NCBI GenBank assembly: GCA_038501625.1
Contig: JAZAYU010000053.1
Coordinates: 3,892,501 to 3,956,500 of the forward strand
Source: Corbicula japonica
Taxonomy: Eukaryota; Mollusca; Bivalvia; Venerida; Cyrenidae
Reading direction: 5' to 3'
Length of the DNA: 64,000 nt
Shown piece after piece: positions 22,101 through 34,010 of the stretch (position 1 is the first letter of the stretch; each line of letters begins with the position of its first letter). Below the pieces are notes generated by a model. That model did not search any database. It saw only the letters and a program-made list of their open reading frames with translations, and was not told the origin of the DNA. The position numbers were made by a program, and so were the translations under genes.

Positions 22101-25100
22101 ATGCAACATTGTTAAGCTGATTGGTGGGTTGAAGTTATTTCACTAAGACAACTTGTGCTTGTTTTGTAATATGAGAACCTGTTGGGGCAAGTGGGGAGGC
22201 TGTGTTTTTTGTGAGTGTTGCGATTCCTGATAATGCATATTTCACTCTTTTTCAAAAGGCTGATAATTCCACAATAACATTGAATTATACGCTATATTGT
22301 ACACCATACCTTGCATTTTGAGAAACTGGTTAATAAACATGGATGCCGAATTATAGTGTGTAGTCACTTTGCAAATTTTGTTTTTGTACATTTCTGCTAT
22401 TGCTTAGTGGATAATATTCTAATGATAGTGCCTCTAGCTGGGAGCGAACCCGCACCGTCACGTCGAAAGCGCCTAGCCCTGCAATTCCTGCGACGCAACC
22501 GATTGAGCTAACCGGGACAACCCCCAAAAAGGTTGATCGGATAGCCCTGATATACGTAACAATCACTGCAGCATGACATCGGTAAGACATGTTTATCCTT
22601 ATTGTGGACTGTCTTCCTATTGCAGTAATTGTTGACAAAGCGGAAGTATAGGAAGATTCACTTTTATTTTTTAATGACATAATATTATATCACTTATATG
22701 CTAAATAAAAGAAGAAAGACGAAGCAAGAAGAAGTTTACAAGTCAGAAAACTAATGAAATGATTTTTATAAAATCACGATTTCACACACCCAACCCAGAT
22801 CAGCTCTTTGATACCTCCTTAATTTATATTCAAGATTTTAGTTCGGAAAGGAAGTGAGACATTTAGAGTACATTAGATAACAGCAAAATGTGTATCAATA
22901 GCTAATATTTAAAGAGACATGTGTTTACATTACAAAACATATATCATCGTTTATGGTACTTGTAATAACTCTAAACAAATACATGGAGATTGATGTTGGA
23001 CAAAAACAAGTGTATGACAATAAAAAAATCTTAACAACTGATTTAAGACTAAAATTTGCATCGACAGTAATATGAACAGAAAAGAAAAACTTTTCTAATA
23101 TTTTAAGACGAATTCGTGCTTTTAGAAAAAAAAATGCTAGTCTTAAGTTTTGACAGCCGACGAAGCCAACACTGAATTGTAAAATGGCATCACATCAGAG
23201 ACACGAACGGTACCATTCAACACATACCTTAATTATGTGCGACGAGATCCCAGGGAGACCACTTCTGGAGCGTGACTGGCAGGTTCGCACGTATTTCTTC
23301 AGTATTTTATACACATACTTCCGGCAACCATTATCCCTATCAACTCCAGACAGAAGGGTTCTCTCGGCTTTCGAGAACGACACCGCCCAAAACAAATCTT
23401 TCTTCGGTACAAGATGGACTCCCGTTTGAATTGTTGCCTCCACTAATTGTGTTCCGAATGCATCGGAAGAAGCTTGTCTTGGCCAACCGAAGTCTTTCAG
23501 TAGAATTGTGCAACTGACTGAGGCTGTCACGTCTACACTTATATTATGCTTGACTTGAGAATTTCTTCCGGGTAAAATTTGGAAGGTTATAGCTGGACCG
23601 TGCATTGCTTTGCTTATCTTCACATCTGCCAATAAACAAATATATTAACGGATAAATTAAAAAAGGAAGTACGTATATCCTTGGGTTAATTGAACAATTT
23701 CAAAAAGTTAAATGCTCAGTTTGTTTGTTTTTGGGCAATAATTGAAATTGCATATTACTGTACATGCCACCTACCCCGGGTTGAGCGCAACCAAATAATT
23801 ACATTAGTAAACAGTACCAATTTTGATCCATTCCAAACGATGGTATGAATATGAAGGTATATATAGAACCTTAAATTCTGTATTTTCAGATTAATGACAT
23901 TCCATGATCAGCAGCATACGGTCCTAAATAAAATATGGGTTATTAAATTTTTTTGTTGCCAAAATATGCTAAAACATACATGTAATTATACACCAAAGAT
24001 ATTTAAATCGGAAAAGAGTAACAAATCCCAGATAAACTCAACTTTTATACGTATTTAATTTATATTAAAGTTATATTTTCTACTAGTAATACTAATAGTA
24101 TAATTATCAGTAGCTATCTGATGGTTATCTTCATTTAATTTTTGTGTTTATTACTATGTAACAATGAAATAGACTACATTTATCAAATCAGACAATATGT
24201 TTCAGTATTTTTTAGGTTAATGCATTCAGCGAGAATTATATTTCAGAGGATTATACATGTAAATATAAGAGTATGAAATGCCAACTCACTTAAAAATCCT
24301 GAGAATTCTGATAATTCAAATTGAAAATATTTCGAGAAGAAACTTAACATGTTTTATATATCGTGCAACAAAAAAGCAGAAAACATTCATGGGTATGATT
24401 AAGCCAACTCACCAAGACAAATTGTACTTATTTGTTCATTTCAGAGCAATTGTGAGGTTGGTGTATTCTAGAACCAAGTTTAAATCCGCAGTGACGAATT
24501 GCTCTCCAAGGCGGTATTCCCTTAGATAGTCTTTTTGGTTATTTTTAGAAACTAACGCGGCCATAAATTTCGGAAAATGAAAAAAAATTGTTGTCGAAAA
24601 AACGAACATTTACGAGATAGTTTGATGTGTATGTATTACCATAACACATTACTTGTGTGTTGGGTGCTACGTATTTTGCTGTCGGTGTTATACGCTATTT
24701 TTTTTTATATGTGATTGCATTCTAATACATGAAACACTGTGGGTAAGTTAAAGACATCAAACCAAATGTTTAATGTTTGTTATTTGGAACCTTGCCAGTA
24801 TGGAAGATGCATCATAGCACTTAAATCAAACATCCAGTGGCTAATATTTGCCACTGACTGTTTGAAAACGGTATCCCCTGGCATTTTTTTGTCTTTTTGT
24901 GATGTCTTGTCTTCAAGATTGATCTCATTATAAAGACGCTATATCGCCCTTTCCATTATTTTCATTGTCTGTAAAAATCAGAATTACTAACCTTTACGGT
25001 AGTTTGCCCATGATAGCTTTTCATAAAGATCTGTTTTCACGTCAAAGGGAATGAGGTCAATATTTCCTTGAGTTTGACTTGAGTTAATCGGATTGCTGAA

Positions 25101-28100
25101 CTTCAAAGACAGTCCTCTAATATCTCGACCGTGCCTAAACTTATCTGGTATGCGACAGTTTGCTAACCGCCCCTGTTGAAATCCCTGTGGCAAAGCACTC
25201 GTGTTCAATCGTCGGTATGATATATCCATTAGTGATGCGGAAGATGGAATTTCAAATTTTTTCGCGGTGGCCCCTGAAACCTTGTGATATACAGTGTCAT
25301 ACGTTAGAAATGATGGTGGGGTTCTTGCATACAAAAGGGTTCCAATTCTTCTTTCAATACCAAATCCATTTTGGGGAGTGTTATCTTTGACTTCAAGGAC
25401 CGCATATCCCCGAGGAATAGTGCATCCCGCGTTTGTCTGTACAAGACTCTTATTCTCCATTTGTGACGCTTTCGTGTAAGGGTTTCTAACCTGCCCATGC
25501 CATAATCCACGATATAAAGGAACCTGATAGAGAAGAACCTAGATGTATTGCCGTAACACGGTATGACCCCGCTCCTGTTCATCTCACCAGCGGCATTATA
25601 TAATAAGACTTCTATCAGTGGTTTTAAGAGGAATAACAAGATGGTACAGGGTGTTTCATAATATCTGTTACCATTTTGCATCTTTATTACATTTCAATTA
25701 TTAAATACATATTAAAATAAAGGATACAATGTAAAAATAGACACAATAAAGTTTAATTTGACATATAACAATAGTATATTTGCATGAAACATTTACACTA
25801 ATTAAGTCTCACACAAATAGAACACTTTTACAAAACGTGTTCGAGATGACATCCTTCATATCCCAAAACGACGTCAATGCATTTTTTTGAAGTTTGCAAT
25901 TACAGACATGCACGTATCCAATGAAATATTTCGGATTTCACGACAGATTGATGTTTTAAATTCTTCGAGGGATGTTGGGGCAGGGTTATAGACTCTGTCT
26001 TTGAGATATCCCCAAAGAAAAAAAGTCAAGCGGACTCAGATCTGGAGAGTGCGGATGCCACACTTAATCTGTCCTGTAGGAAATGTATTGTGTCCCAAAT
26101 GATTTCTGAAGCCAGCCGATAACGTTCCTCGAAGTGTGAGGCGTAGCACCATCTTGCTGGAACCAATAATATGAAAGTTGGCACATATGCGCCTTAATGC
26201 TGGAACAAATTTCTTCTTTAATATCTCCAGATAGCACACTATTTATTGTCTCAGTGTCACCATTTTCGTCCTAAAAAAAGGCCCAATTATTCCTGATAAA
26301 CTTAAGGCTACCCACACTGTTAACTTGTCAGAATGAAATGATCTTTCCATGCAAACGTCTGGGTTTTCTGTGCCCCAGAAACTACAGTTACGTTTTTTCA
26401 CCTGGGCATTTTAGTAGAAATGCGCTTTATCGGAAAACCAAGTATGGTCTACAATATCTGGTCGAGTTTTCATCCATTCGGCTATTTGGTGTATTTTATC
26501 TTAAAAACTGACCAAATTTGATGACGTCATATTATTATCGTAACGTCTAAATTTTTCCGTATTTATTATCCCCAGCCGATGAAATCGGGAGGGGGATATT
26601 GTTTTGGCGTTGTCCGTCCGTCACGGTGTCACGTCGTCACGGTGTCCGTCCGAATTTCGTTTCCGGGCTATTTCTCTGCAACCACTGGATGGATTTCAAC
26701 GAAACTCTGTGGGCAGTATCAGTACTGAGAGGAGATGCGCATGTCGTCGTCTTGTTCCGGTCAGACGATTTAACACAGAGTTATGGCCCTTTGATAACTT
26801 ATGCATTATGTATATAGGGCAGTATTCGTTTCCGGGCTATTTCTCTGCAACCACTGGATGGATTTCAACGAAACTCTGTGGGAAGTATCAGTACCAAGAG
26901 GAGATGCGCATATCGTCGTCTTGTTCTGGTCAGACGATTTAACACAGAGTTATGGCCCTTTGATAACTTATGCATTATGTATATAGGGCAGTATTCGTTT
27001 CCGGGCTATTTCTCTGCAACCACTGGATGGATTTCAACGAAACTCTGTGGGAAGTATCAGTACTGAGAGGAGATGCGCACATCATCGTCTTGTTCTGGTC
27101 AGACCATTTAACACAGAGTTATGGCTCTTTGATAACTTATGCATTATGTATATAGGGCGGTATTCGTTTCTGCGCTATTTCTCTGCAACTACTGAATGGA
27201 TTTCAACGAAACTCTGTAGGAAGTATCAGTACCAAGAGGAGATGCGCATATCGTCGTCTTGTTCCGGTCAGACCATTTAACACAGAGTTATGGCCCTTTG
27301 ATAACCTATGCATTATGTATAAAGGGCAGTATTCGTTTCCACGTTATTTCTCTGCAACTACTGAATGGATTTCAATGAAACTTGCTGCAAACTATCTATA
27401 CCAAGAGGAGATGCGCATATCGTTGTCTTGTTTCGGTCAGACCATTTAACACAGAGTTATGGCCCTTTGATAACTTATGCATTATGTATATAGGGCAGTA
27501 TTCGTTTCCGAGCTATTTCTCTGCAACCACTGGATGGATTTCAACGAATCTTTCTGAGAACCATCAATACCAAGAGGAGATGCGCATATCGTTGTCTTGT
27601 TCCAGTCAGACCATTTAACACAGAGTTATTGCCGTTTGATAACTTATGCATTATGCATATAGAGCAGTGTTCGTTTCCGCGCTATTTCTCTGCAACTACT
27701 GAATGGATTTCAATGAAACTTGCTGAAAACCATCTATACAAAGAGGAGTTGCGCATATCTTTGTCTTGTTTCGGTCAGACCATTTAACACAGAGTTATTG
27801 CCCTTCATTAACTTATGCATTATGCATATAGAGCAGTATTTGTTCCGCGCTATTTCTCTGTAACTAGCGGATGGGTTTCAATGAAACTTGCTGAAAACCA
27901 TCTATACCAAGAGGAGATGCGCATATCATTGTCTTGTTTCGGTCAGATCATTTAACACAGAGTTATTGCCCTTTGATTACTTATGCATTATGCATATAGA
28001 GCAGTATTCGTTTCCGCGCTATTTCTCTGTAACTAGCGGATGGGTTTCAATGAATCTTTCTGAGAACCATTAATACCATGAGGAGATGCGCATATTGTCG

Positions 28101-29963
28101 TTTTGTTCCAGTCAGACTGTTGAACACAGAGTTATGGCCCTTTGATAACTTATGCATTATGCATATATAGCAGTATTCATTTCCATGCTATTGCTCTGCA
28201 ACTACTGAATGGATTTCAATGAAACTTTCTGGAAAACATCAATACCAAGAAGAGATGCGCATGTCATGGTCTTGTTCCAGTCAGACTGTTTAACACAGAG
28301 TTATTGCCCTTTGATAACTTATGCATTATGCATATATAGCAGTATTTATTTCCGCGCTATTTCTCTGCAACTTTTGGATGGATTTCAATGAAACTTTCTT
28401 GAAACCATCTATACCAAGAGGAAATGTGCATATCATCCTGTTGTTCCTGTCAGACTATTTAACACAGTTATGGCCCTTTGATAACTTATGCATTATGCAT
28501 ATTATAGAACAGTATTCTTTTCCTCTATTTCTCTGCAACTACTGGATGGATTTCAATTAATCTTTCTGAGAACCATCAATACCAAGAAGAGATGTGTATA
28601 TTGTTGTCTTGTTCCAGTCAGACTGTTTAACACAGAGTTATTGCCCTTTGATGACTTATGCATAATAGAGCAGTATTTGTTTCCGCTCTATTTCTTTTCA
28701 ACTTCTCGATGGATTGAAATGAAACTTTCTGGGAAACATCAATACTGAGACGAGATGCCCATTTTGTCATCTTGTTCCGGTCAGACTGTTTAACACAGAG
28801 TTATTGCCCTTTGATAACTTATACCTTATGCAAATAGAGCAGAATTTGTTTCCACGCTATTTCTCTGCAACTACTGGATGGATTTTAATGAAACTTTCTG
28901 GGAACCATCAATACCAAGAGGAGACGCACATATTGTCATCTTGATTCAATCAGATCCTTTAACACAGAGTTATAGCCCTTTGATAAGTTATGCATTTTGC
29001 TTGTAGAGCAGTATTTGTTTCCTTGCTATTTCTCAGCAGGAATCTATGGAAACCATCAATACCAAGACAAGATGCCCATATTGTTGTCCTGTTCTGGTCT
29101 GACCGTTTAACACAGAGTTATGGCCCTTTGATAAGTTATGCACTATGCATATAGAGTAGTATTCGTTTATATGCTACTTCTATGCAACTTCTGCATAGAT
29201 TTCTTTTAAATACAGCACTATATTTTTACTACTGCATTCTTCATTTCAACAACTTGAAGACTTTTTGTCTCATTTTTATATTCTGGTGAGCTGCCCAACC
29301 CTTTTCACCATCTGAAGTTTTTTTTTCACCTTTTTTGCCATCCATAATAAATATCTAAATAAAGCCCTATGACTTCAGTTGTTGTGTTAGTAATAACCAG
29401 TACTCGGCGGGGGATATAAATTCAACGAATTTGCTTGTTGTATTACATAAAATTTTAGTCTGTAACCTTCAGAAACATGTATAACATCTAAGATTTATTT
29501 TAATGGAAACATAAGTTTGAATTTCAAATTAATGCTTACAGTTACTACTTACAAATGGGTTTGTGTCGACATATGCATATCGAACTTGTCCACTCAAACG
29601 GACATTTACTGGGTCAATCGCCATCGGAATATTCACGTCGAACTCATCCGCTTTTCCAATCTTCGCTTTTATTGGGTAACTCCCTGCGTCTACGTACAAC
29701 TGTTTATAAATTTGGCCGTCATTTGCATTACATACTGTTTGCAACATATCTCTTAACACACGATTTACGAGAGCTTTGGAATCGGTCTTGTCTTTTTTGT
29801 CCAGTGTAATTTGCTCATTTATTTCATCTAAAAACCGTTTCCTCGCGTCTCTTGATGGATCCATGAAGTTGCCTGTATTCTTGGGTGGTATAATGCACTG
29901 TCTCTTGTGATTTACAGGATAGTCCCAGGTACCCGATGACCGTTTCCTCCCATATATTTCCAT
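18871..29963 (-). CDS. cGLR: cGAS-like receptor (cGLR/Mab-21 family), complete gene B, four coding exons
   Basis: Joining 29963-29553, 25490-24992, 23625-23228 and 19107-18871 gives 1545 bases, that is 514 residues and a TAA stop, close to the size of vertebrate cGAS. Introns are GT-AG with phases 0, 1 and 0. The protein has a basic N terminus, the GS motif at 94-95, E107 and D109 (ADEFDV), and a third acid D335 (NISVDVT), so the metal-binding site looks intact. Residues 311-320 read AMHGPAITFQ, as in Mab-21 proteins. The C-terminal helical half follows: LVPKKDLFWAVSFSKAE, then HIIK, LWSCENHAKVPHYW and CVMDTMRELEL. The Cys-Cys zinc thumb of vertebrate cGAS is absent, since only one cysteine lies in the matching loop; this is usual for invertebrate cGLRs. 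Family members detect nucleic acid in the cytosol and make a cyclic dinucleotide for STING. The ligand and product of this one cannot be read from sequence. Gene A at 3.2 kb is a paralogue. Confidence 0.9.
19400..19790 (-). repeat. Diverged R1 copy in cGLR intron 3
   Basis: The reverse complement of R1 is recognisable as CATATGAGAACCTGCAGG and GTGGTTATTCCTAGTATGCA, with many substitutions. This is an old copy. Confidence 0.5.
19800..21320. other. cGLR intron 3, no named feature
   Basis: About 1.5 kb of AT-rich intron. I see no exon-like segment with splice sites and no repeat that I recognise. Confidence 0.45.
21324..21468. mobile_element. Palindromic MITE, family P (about 145 bp)
   Basis: The element is almost wholly a hairpin. 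CCCAAGGTTATAAA at the left end pairs with TTTATAACCTTGGG at the right, and TCAAATCTCAAGCATCTGAT pairs with its counterpart. The centre is GGCGACCAGTCGCC. Other copies lie at 46007-46140, 55706-55849 and 58153-58238 (half). Confidence 0.85.
21900..22250 (-). repeat. Dispersed repeat R1, inverted, in cGLR intron 3
   Basis: Reverse complement of R1 from tail (GAAGGTTTATAGGGAAATC) to head (TGCGATTCCTGATAATGCAT), with an internal deletion around 22195. Confidence 0.7.
22435..22526 (-). repeat. tRNA-derived SINE head
   Basis: The minus strand has an A-box-like GGTTAGCTCAATCGGTT and a B-box-like GCGGGTTCGCTCCC at tRNA spacing. The acceptor stems do not pair as in a working tRNA, so I read it as a SINE promoter or tRNA relic. 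Two overlapping open frames here are by-products. Confidence 0.6.
22530..23227. other. cGLR intron 3, 5' part, no named feature
   Basis: AT-rich intron sequence with no supported feature. Confidence 0.4.
23228..23625 (-). CDS. cGLR: cGLR gene B, coding exon 3 (third catalytic Asp)
   Basis: 398 bases: the last two of codon 304 (GAT, Asp) and residues 305-436. The acceptor is TTTATTGGCAG and the donor AAG/GTATGT. It carries HGPAITFQI, the third acid in ISVDVT, and the conserved LVPKKD and VSFSKAE segments, ending at SSHIIK. Phase and conservation agree at both ends. Confidence 0.9.
23740..23930 (-). repeat. R3 fragment and inverted R4 copy in cGLR intron 2
   Basis: TGCATATTACTGTACATGCC resembles R3. 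GACATTCCATGATCAGCAGC with TTCCAAACGATGGTATG is the reverse complement of R4. Confidence 0.45.
24395..24555 (+). repeat. R1 fragment in cGLR intron 2
   Basis: AAGCCAACTCACCAAGACAA and GTGAGGTTGGTGTATTCTAG match R1 middle sequence; the copy is truncated at both ends. Confidence 0.5.
24992..25490 (-). CDS. cGLR: cGLR gene B, coding exon 2
   Basis: 499 bases coding residues 138-303 plus the first base of codon 304. The acceptor is GGCAG (25491-25495) after a weak pyrimidine tract and the donor is GTTAGT. It contains CTIPRGYAVLEVKDN, a segment that in this family follows the first catalytic acids, and a longer variable part that includes SQTQGNIDLIPFDVKTD. This central region is the least conserved, so exon ends rest on splice sites and phase rather than on homology. 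Confidence 0.8.
25641..26515 (-). pseudogene. Tc1/mariner-superfamily transposase relic in cGLR intron 1
   Basis: The minus-strand reading near 26040 gives WHPHSPDLSPLDFF, and one frame away GYLKDRVYN and EIRNISLDTC. This is the C-terminal DDE region and tail of mariner-like transposases, with PDLSPLD marking the third-acid motif. Upstream pieces around 26150 correspond to the HTSRNV region in another frame. Frameshifts and stops make it non-functional. The end near 25641 (ACAGGGTGTTTCATAATATC) looks like a terminal inverted repeat. Confidence 0.7.
26575..29430 (+). repeat. Pearl-like (Helentron-associated) array of about 168-bp units
   Basis: A head (GGGGGATATTGTTTTGGCG then GTCCGTCCGTC) is followed by about 15 tandem units. 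The core is TTTCTCTGCAACTACTGGAT, AAGAGGAGATGCGCATATCG and AACACAGAGTTATGGCCCTT. The first three units are nearly identical and later ones diverge and lose pieces. The right end carries GGCGGGGGATATAAATTCAA. A microsatellite head with a tandem core is the layout of pearl/HINE elements in bivalves. The 168-bp period is a multiple of three, so it throws up overlapping short frames that are not genes. It fills cGLR intron 1. Confidence 0.75.
29553..29963 (-). CDS. cGLR: cGLR gene B, coding exon 1 (catalytic GS and E-x-D)
   Basis: 137 codons starting at the ATG at 29963 and ending CCATTT before a GTAAGT donor, phase 0. It holds the basic N terminus (GRKRSSG, NHKRQ), a helical segment and AGSYPIKAKIGKADEFDV. 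The sequence TTATTGTAG just upstream of GTAATGG could be an acceptor, implying a non-coding 5' exon. The C-terminal half of the exon is strongly similar to gene A residues 82-126. Confidence 0.9.
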
Positions 29964-29979
29964 TACCTACAATAACGTA

Positions 29980-30580
29980 AAGCATGCCAAAACGGAAATG
30001 TTTCCAGAAGACATAATGCCACCGCTAGAAAAACATTTTGTGAAAAGGGATTTAGTCAAATATGACATAGAATCGAGGATGATGTTGTTAGCTTGATTAG
30101 AGGCGTGATAATGTTGATCAATAAAAACCGAAAAAGATGGTTGTTGTCAATAAGCCATGCACGTTGTTGTTAGACAGTTGTTTACACTAAGGAAAATTAC
30201 TGTTTTAGTAAGAAAAGTAACTTAAACCAATATTTTTCAAAAGTTGTTGTTAGTGAAAATCCCACACACTTACATCAAAAGGCATAATTACAATATGATT
30301 GTATCAGTAAGGAAGAAAACGAGAAAAAAAAAGAAAAATGCTTCTAACACAATTCAATTGATTTTGTATATTATATGTAGCTGAGTTTGTTAGATTATAC
30401 AACTTTAAATTAATATACAACTTTAAATTAATAAATAAAAATAATGGCCGATTGGTGGTATTGTTAAATCTTTTCTTGTGCTAGTGTTATTTTGCTTTTT
30501 ACACTAAATGGCCACATGTGCAAGTTACAGAAAAAACCGTAATGTTATGGCCTCGTAGTCGGATAGAGACACATGCCTGA
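29980..30580. other. Upstream flank of cGLR gene B, no named feature
   Basis: This should hold the 5' UTR exon or promoter of gene B, but I cannot place either from the sequence. Confidence 0.4.
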
Positions 30581-30581
30581 T

Positions 30582-30820
30582 TATATACTACTCAAAATTT
30601 GATAGGGATCGCTTTCCGTTTTATCCCGAACTATTTCCTCTACCAAGTTTCAACCGCTGTTTTGCTTCAACAGTTTGTCGGCTCATTTCATTTTTGGCAC
30701 AAAGCTGATGTCAAATGACCAAATTTTCAGAATCACAGCAAATATGTTATGGCTTCAACCTTATGTAAAGAATAAACACAATCTTTTAAGTGATCCTTAT
30801 CAAATTTTGAGTAGTATATA
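30582..30820. mobile_element. Mariner-like MITE with 26-bp inverted repeats
   Basis: Left end TACTACTCAAAATTTGATA(G)GGATC and right end GATCCTTATCAAATTTTGAGTAGTA are inverted copies flanked by TATA, consistent with TA target duplication. The total is about 239 bp, with no coding capacity. Confidence 0.8.
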
Positions 30821-32707
30821 AACACATTTGTTATCAGATTATCTTATGTAGATATACTAGCAAATGTATTGTAGTTGAGACAGCGAAACTACCAATTGAA
30901 CTTGAGAACTATTTACAACAAAACCCCAAACAACTTATCGTTCATTATCGGCCATTACAGACCCAACTTTTGCATAAGTATGTCAATCTAATGCTATCAG
31001 CTTTTACCGATTAAGATGGCGTAAACTATATTGTGTAAATTATGAAATGGCCGGGTTTGATGGATTGGGCTAAAATTGCTTTTGTACAGTCCCATTCAAA
31101 CTGTGCCTGCAATAAAGTCCTTTTCCATGATTCCGTCTTTATTAAGTCTTTTTGATTTTTTTTATAAGAAATATATTGAGGTAATTAAATTTATTCTTAA
31201 AATGAGTTTGTTGTTTGACTCGGATATGTAATTAAGCATTTTGTGATAGGTTTCCAGACAACAAGTATGAAACAAAGAGTGTCTGCTTAATTTTTTTTTT
31301 CATTAACACGATCGCTGCACACTTCAAACACCCAACAATTTAAGGGTTTATCGGCCGTAGAGAATGCCAAAGAACTGCTACATATTTCGAGGCAAGACGA
31401 ACATTTAATACGTCGATTGACGGAAAGGAAAATCCAACTTATTCAACAATCTATCCAACCTCTGCCCGATTTTTGAAGATTTGTTTGTAAGACGAGGCGC
31501 TCTTCAATACCTTCCTCGATTCTTAATTACAATAATAATTACGGGAATTGAATTTGAAGAAACAAGTCGGTGATAGGCCTACCGTAAATAGAGTCCGTTA
31601 GCTTCCAACAACTCACAGTAAAAAACAAAATAATTACTAATATAACCAAGTAATCGAATTTAAATAAAGTATTCACTGTTACGGAAAATGTCAAAACGAA
31701 AGTTGTAATTACCCACTATCGAGTAGGCTATCTTCCCGGTTTCTATTTATTCAAAGCTGACCTGAGTGATATCAGTTTCTTGATGAAGGAAACTTGTTTG
31801 AATATATGAAAGAAAACCCCCCAAAAAAAACAAGTAAATAAAAGCATTTAAATCAAGAGTAAATATTGAAATAAGGTTATATCATTAGCATCATAAATTG
31901 ATATTGTATGATGAGTATTGTACGGTGTTCCGCTGGGACCATCGTTGTTTCGCAGTCAGTCTCTTGGGCGAGACCACGGAAATACGATTCGAGGCCGGGA
32001 GAACACGATTAAAGGGTACAAGGGAGCGATATTATAACACTTTCACGTAACTTTGTAATCAATATTTCCTCTTTCAAAACTTCTTTTGTTTTAGTAATGA
32101 TGATGCAGAGTGTTCACTTCATCAACATTTTCATATCGGAGGCGTTTTATTCCGAGCAAAAGATATCTCAGTAAAAGCCTCGATTACAATCTTAAAAACA
32201 TCGCACTGGATCTTTTATTCTTTAAAATTTCGTCAGCATCTAACAACAATCGTTTTACTGAAATCTAAAAAAGTCAAATATCTGGATTTTGTATTCTTCC
32301 CCACAAACGTCGTTAATAACAACACAACAGAAACAAACAACAATAACAAAAACACGAATAGACATTTCGAAAGCCAGTACATTGCAGCCCATAACTGAAC
32401 ATTTTGTTTTATAGGGTACGTAATAATACAGGTCACCAGTATATCATCCCCAAATCGAGATAAAAAGTTAAAATGCATTTAAGAAAAAGTCAAAACTGTC
32501 TCCCCTTGCACATAAATATTCGAGAGAAATTAGTGTATCGTTAGATTAAGGTCAATTGGTTGACCCGCTCGGGCTGATAACGCATATTCTGTCGAAGACA
32601 GTGGAAAATGAAAACGACAGTTTTATTTGTCAAATAAGGAGACATATACATATTTTAGTAAAATTTTAAAAGATATTGTACTAAAATGGGGGTGCGTGAA
32701 TGTTTTA
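30821..32707. other. No recognisable gene
   Basis: About 1.9 kb with only a faint R3-like piece near 31080 (AGTCCCATTCAAACTGTGCC). The short open frames have no support. Confidence 0.45.
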
Positions 32708-34010
32708 TGACAACGATACATAACCTAACATAAATCTCACCATTTGAGATGTTAATGGTGCTTTTCAATGTAATTCAGAAGTAAAAATACATAGGTTAGT
32801 ATTATTGATCTTATCAAATGTTTTGTATTTAATAGAATATGCTAAAACTGAATAAAAATATGATTCACGTAGGACTTAAATGTAGTTGTTACAACTTATT
32901 TTTGTTGCTCTGTCGAGTTGTGTTTATCATTGTTGGGGAAATTTAAACGCCCAAAATGAAATTTCAAAAGAAAACTATAAAAGTAAGTCAAGATAATTTC
33001 TTTTCAATCTGCGACTATAAAATTTGAAAAAAAAAGTCACAATGTATGAATTTTAAGCATTCACCATTTGCATGTAAATCGAAGTCGTTGAAGAGAACAA
33101 CATAAGTTGATTCACAAGTATTATCTAAGAAAAAGTCTCTCCCTCGCAAGTAGATTGTGCAATTAACAATTCCATGAAACAAACAACCATAAACGGTGCA
33201 CATATAAAATTCATAATGTTGTGAAATCATAAACTACCTTTATCGTCTTTAAAAATATAAAAAGCAACATATTTTACAATATACCCGAATAGCAGAGGCT
33301 TACAATAAGGCTTAAAATTTACAAACAAGATCCGCTTGTCAGGAATTGCGAAACACCAGCCAGGAATTGCGAAACACCAGAAGAACAAGGCAGTGTTGTG
33401 GTTTAATAATAAAGTAAGTAAGAAGATAACACAACTGGAAAACCAGTTCATGTATACCACTGTGTACTATATATATATATTTAGATCAGACTATATACAT
33501 TATAATATAACGAATCACTCAATCTTTTTACGTGCCTATAAATTACATAATAGATTTAAAATAAATTATTTTCAGACAATTCGGTTGTTCTTTATTATTT
33601 TCATTGTATTTAAAGTTATTTAAGAAATTGGTCAGTTGAAAATAGAGATTTATAAAATATCCATGATTAAATGTGTCATGCACAGAATTCAAATATCAAA
33701 GACATTTGTATTGAACAAATATAAATTGTCTAACATATATACCTTTTTAGAACTCAGCAATAGTAAGTGGACCGGAGGTAACTGGTTATCTATCAATGCA
33801 TACACCACCCAGTTCCAACATTAGCCCACCTAATGTTTTCTTTGTGATTTCTTGTTGTAATGGCCAGCATAGTACTGTAGAATAATGAAAATGGCGATGT
33901 ACTCTGCACAATCATAAAAAGGCGGCCGATATCACGACTTGTGCTTTACCCCCATTTTTAACTAGACATACACTTGTTTTTATTAAGATTATGAGTAAAT
34001 GCTGGTAGTA
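32708..34010 (+). repeat. Segmental duplication, copy 1
   Basis: It shares nearly its whole length with 35728-37030, from ATACATAACCTAACA to TAGTAGACTGGAGAA. Differences include a local 22-bp duplication (AGGAATTGCGAAACACCAGC at 33340-33382) and small indels. No coding frame is conserved beyond the repeat itself. Confidence 0.85.

Noticed and set aside
22311..22680. Open frames of 66 (plus) and 109 (minus) codons
   Set aside because: They cross a tRNA-derived SINE head on both strands and have no domain.
25304..25681. A 125-codon minus-strand frame as a separate protein
   Set aside because: It overlaps cGLR exon 2 in another frame and its upstream half is intron sequence.
26599..28748. A series of 60-112-codon plus-strand open frames
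   Set aside because: They recur with the 168-bp period of a pearl-like array and decay with it.
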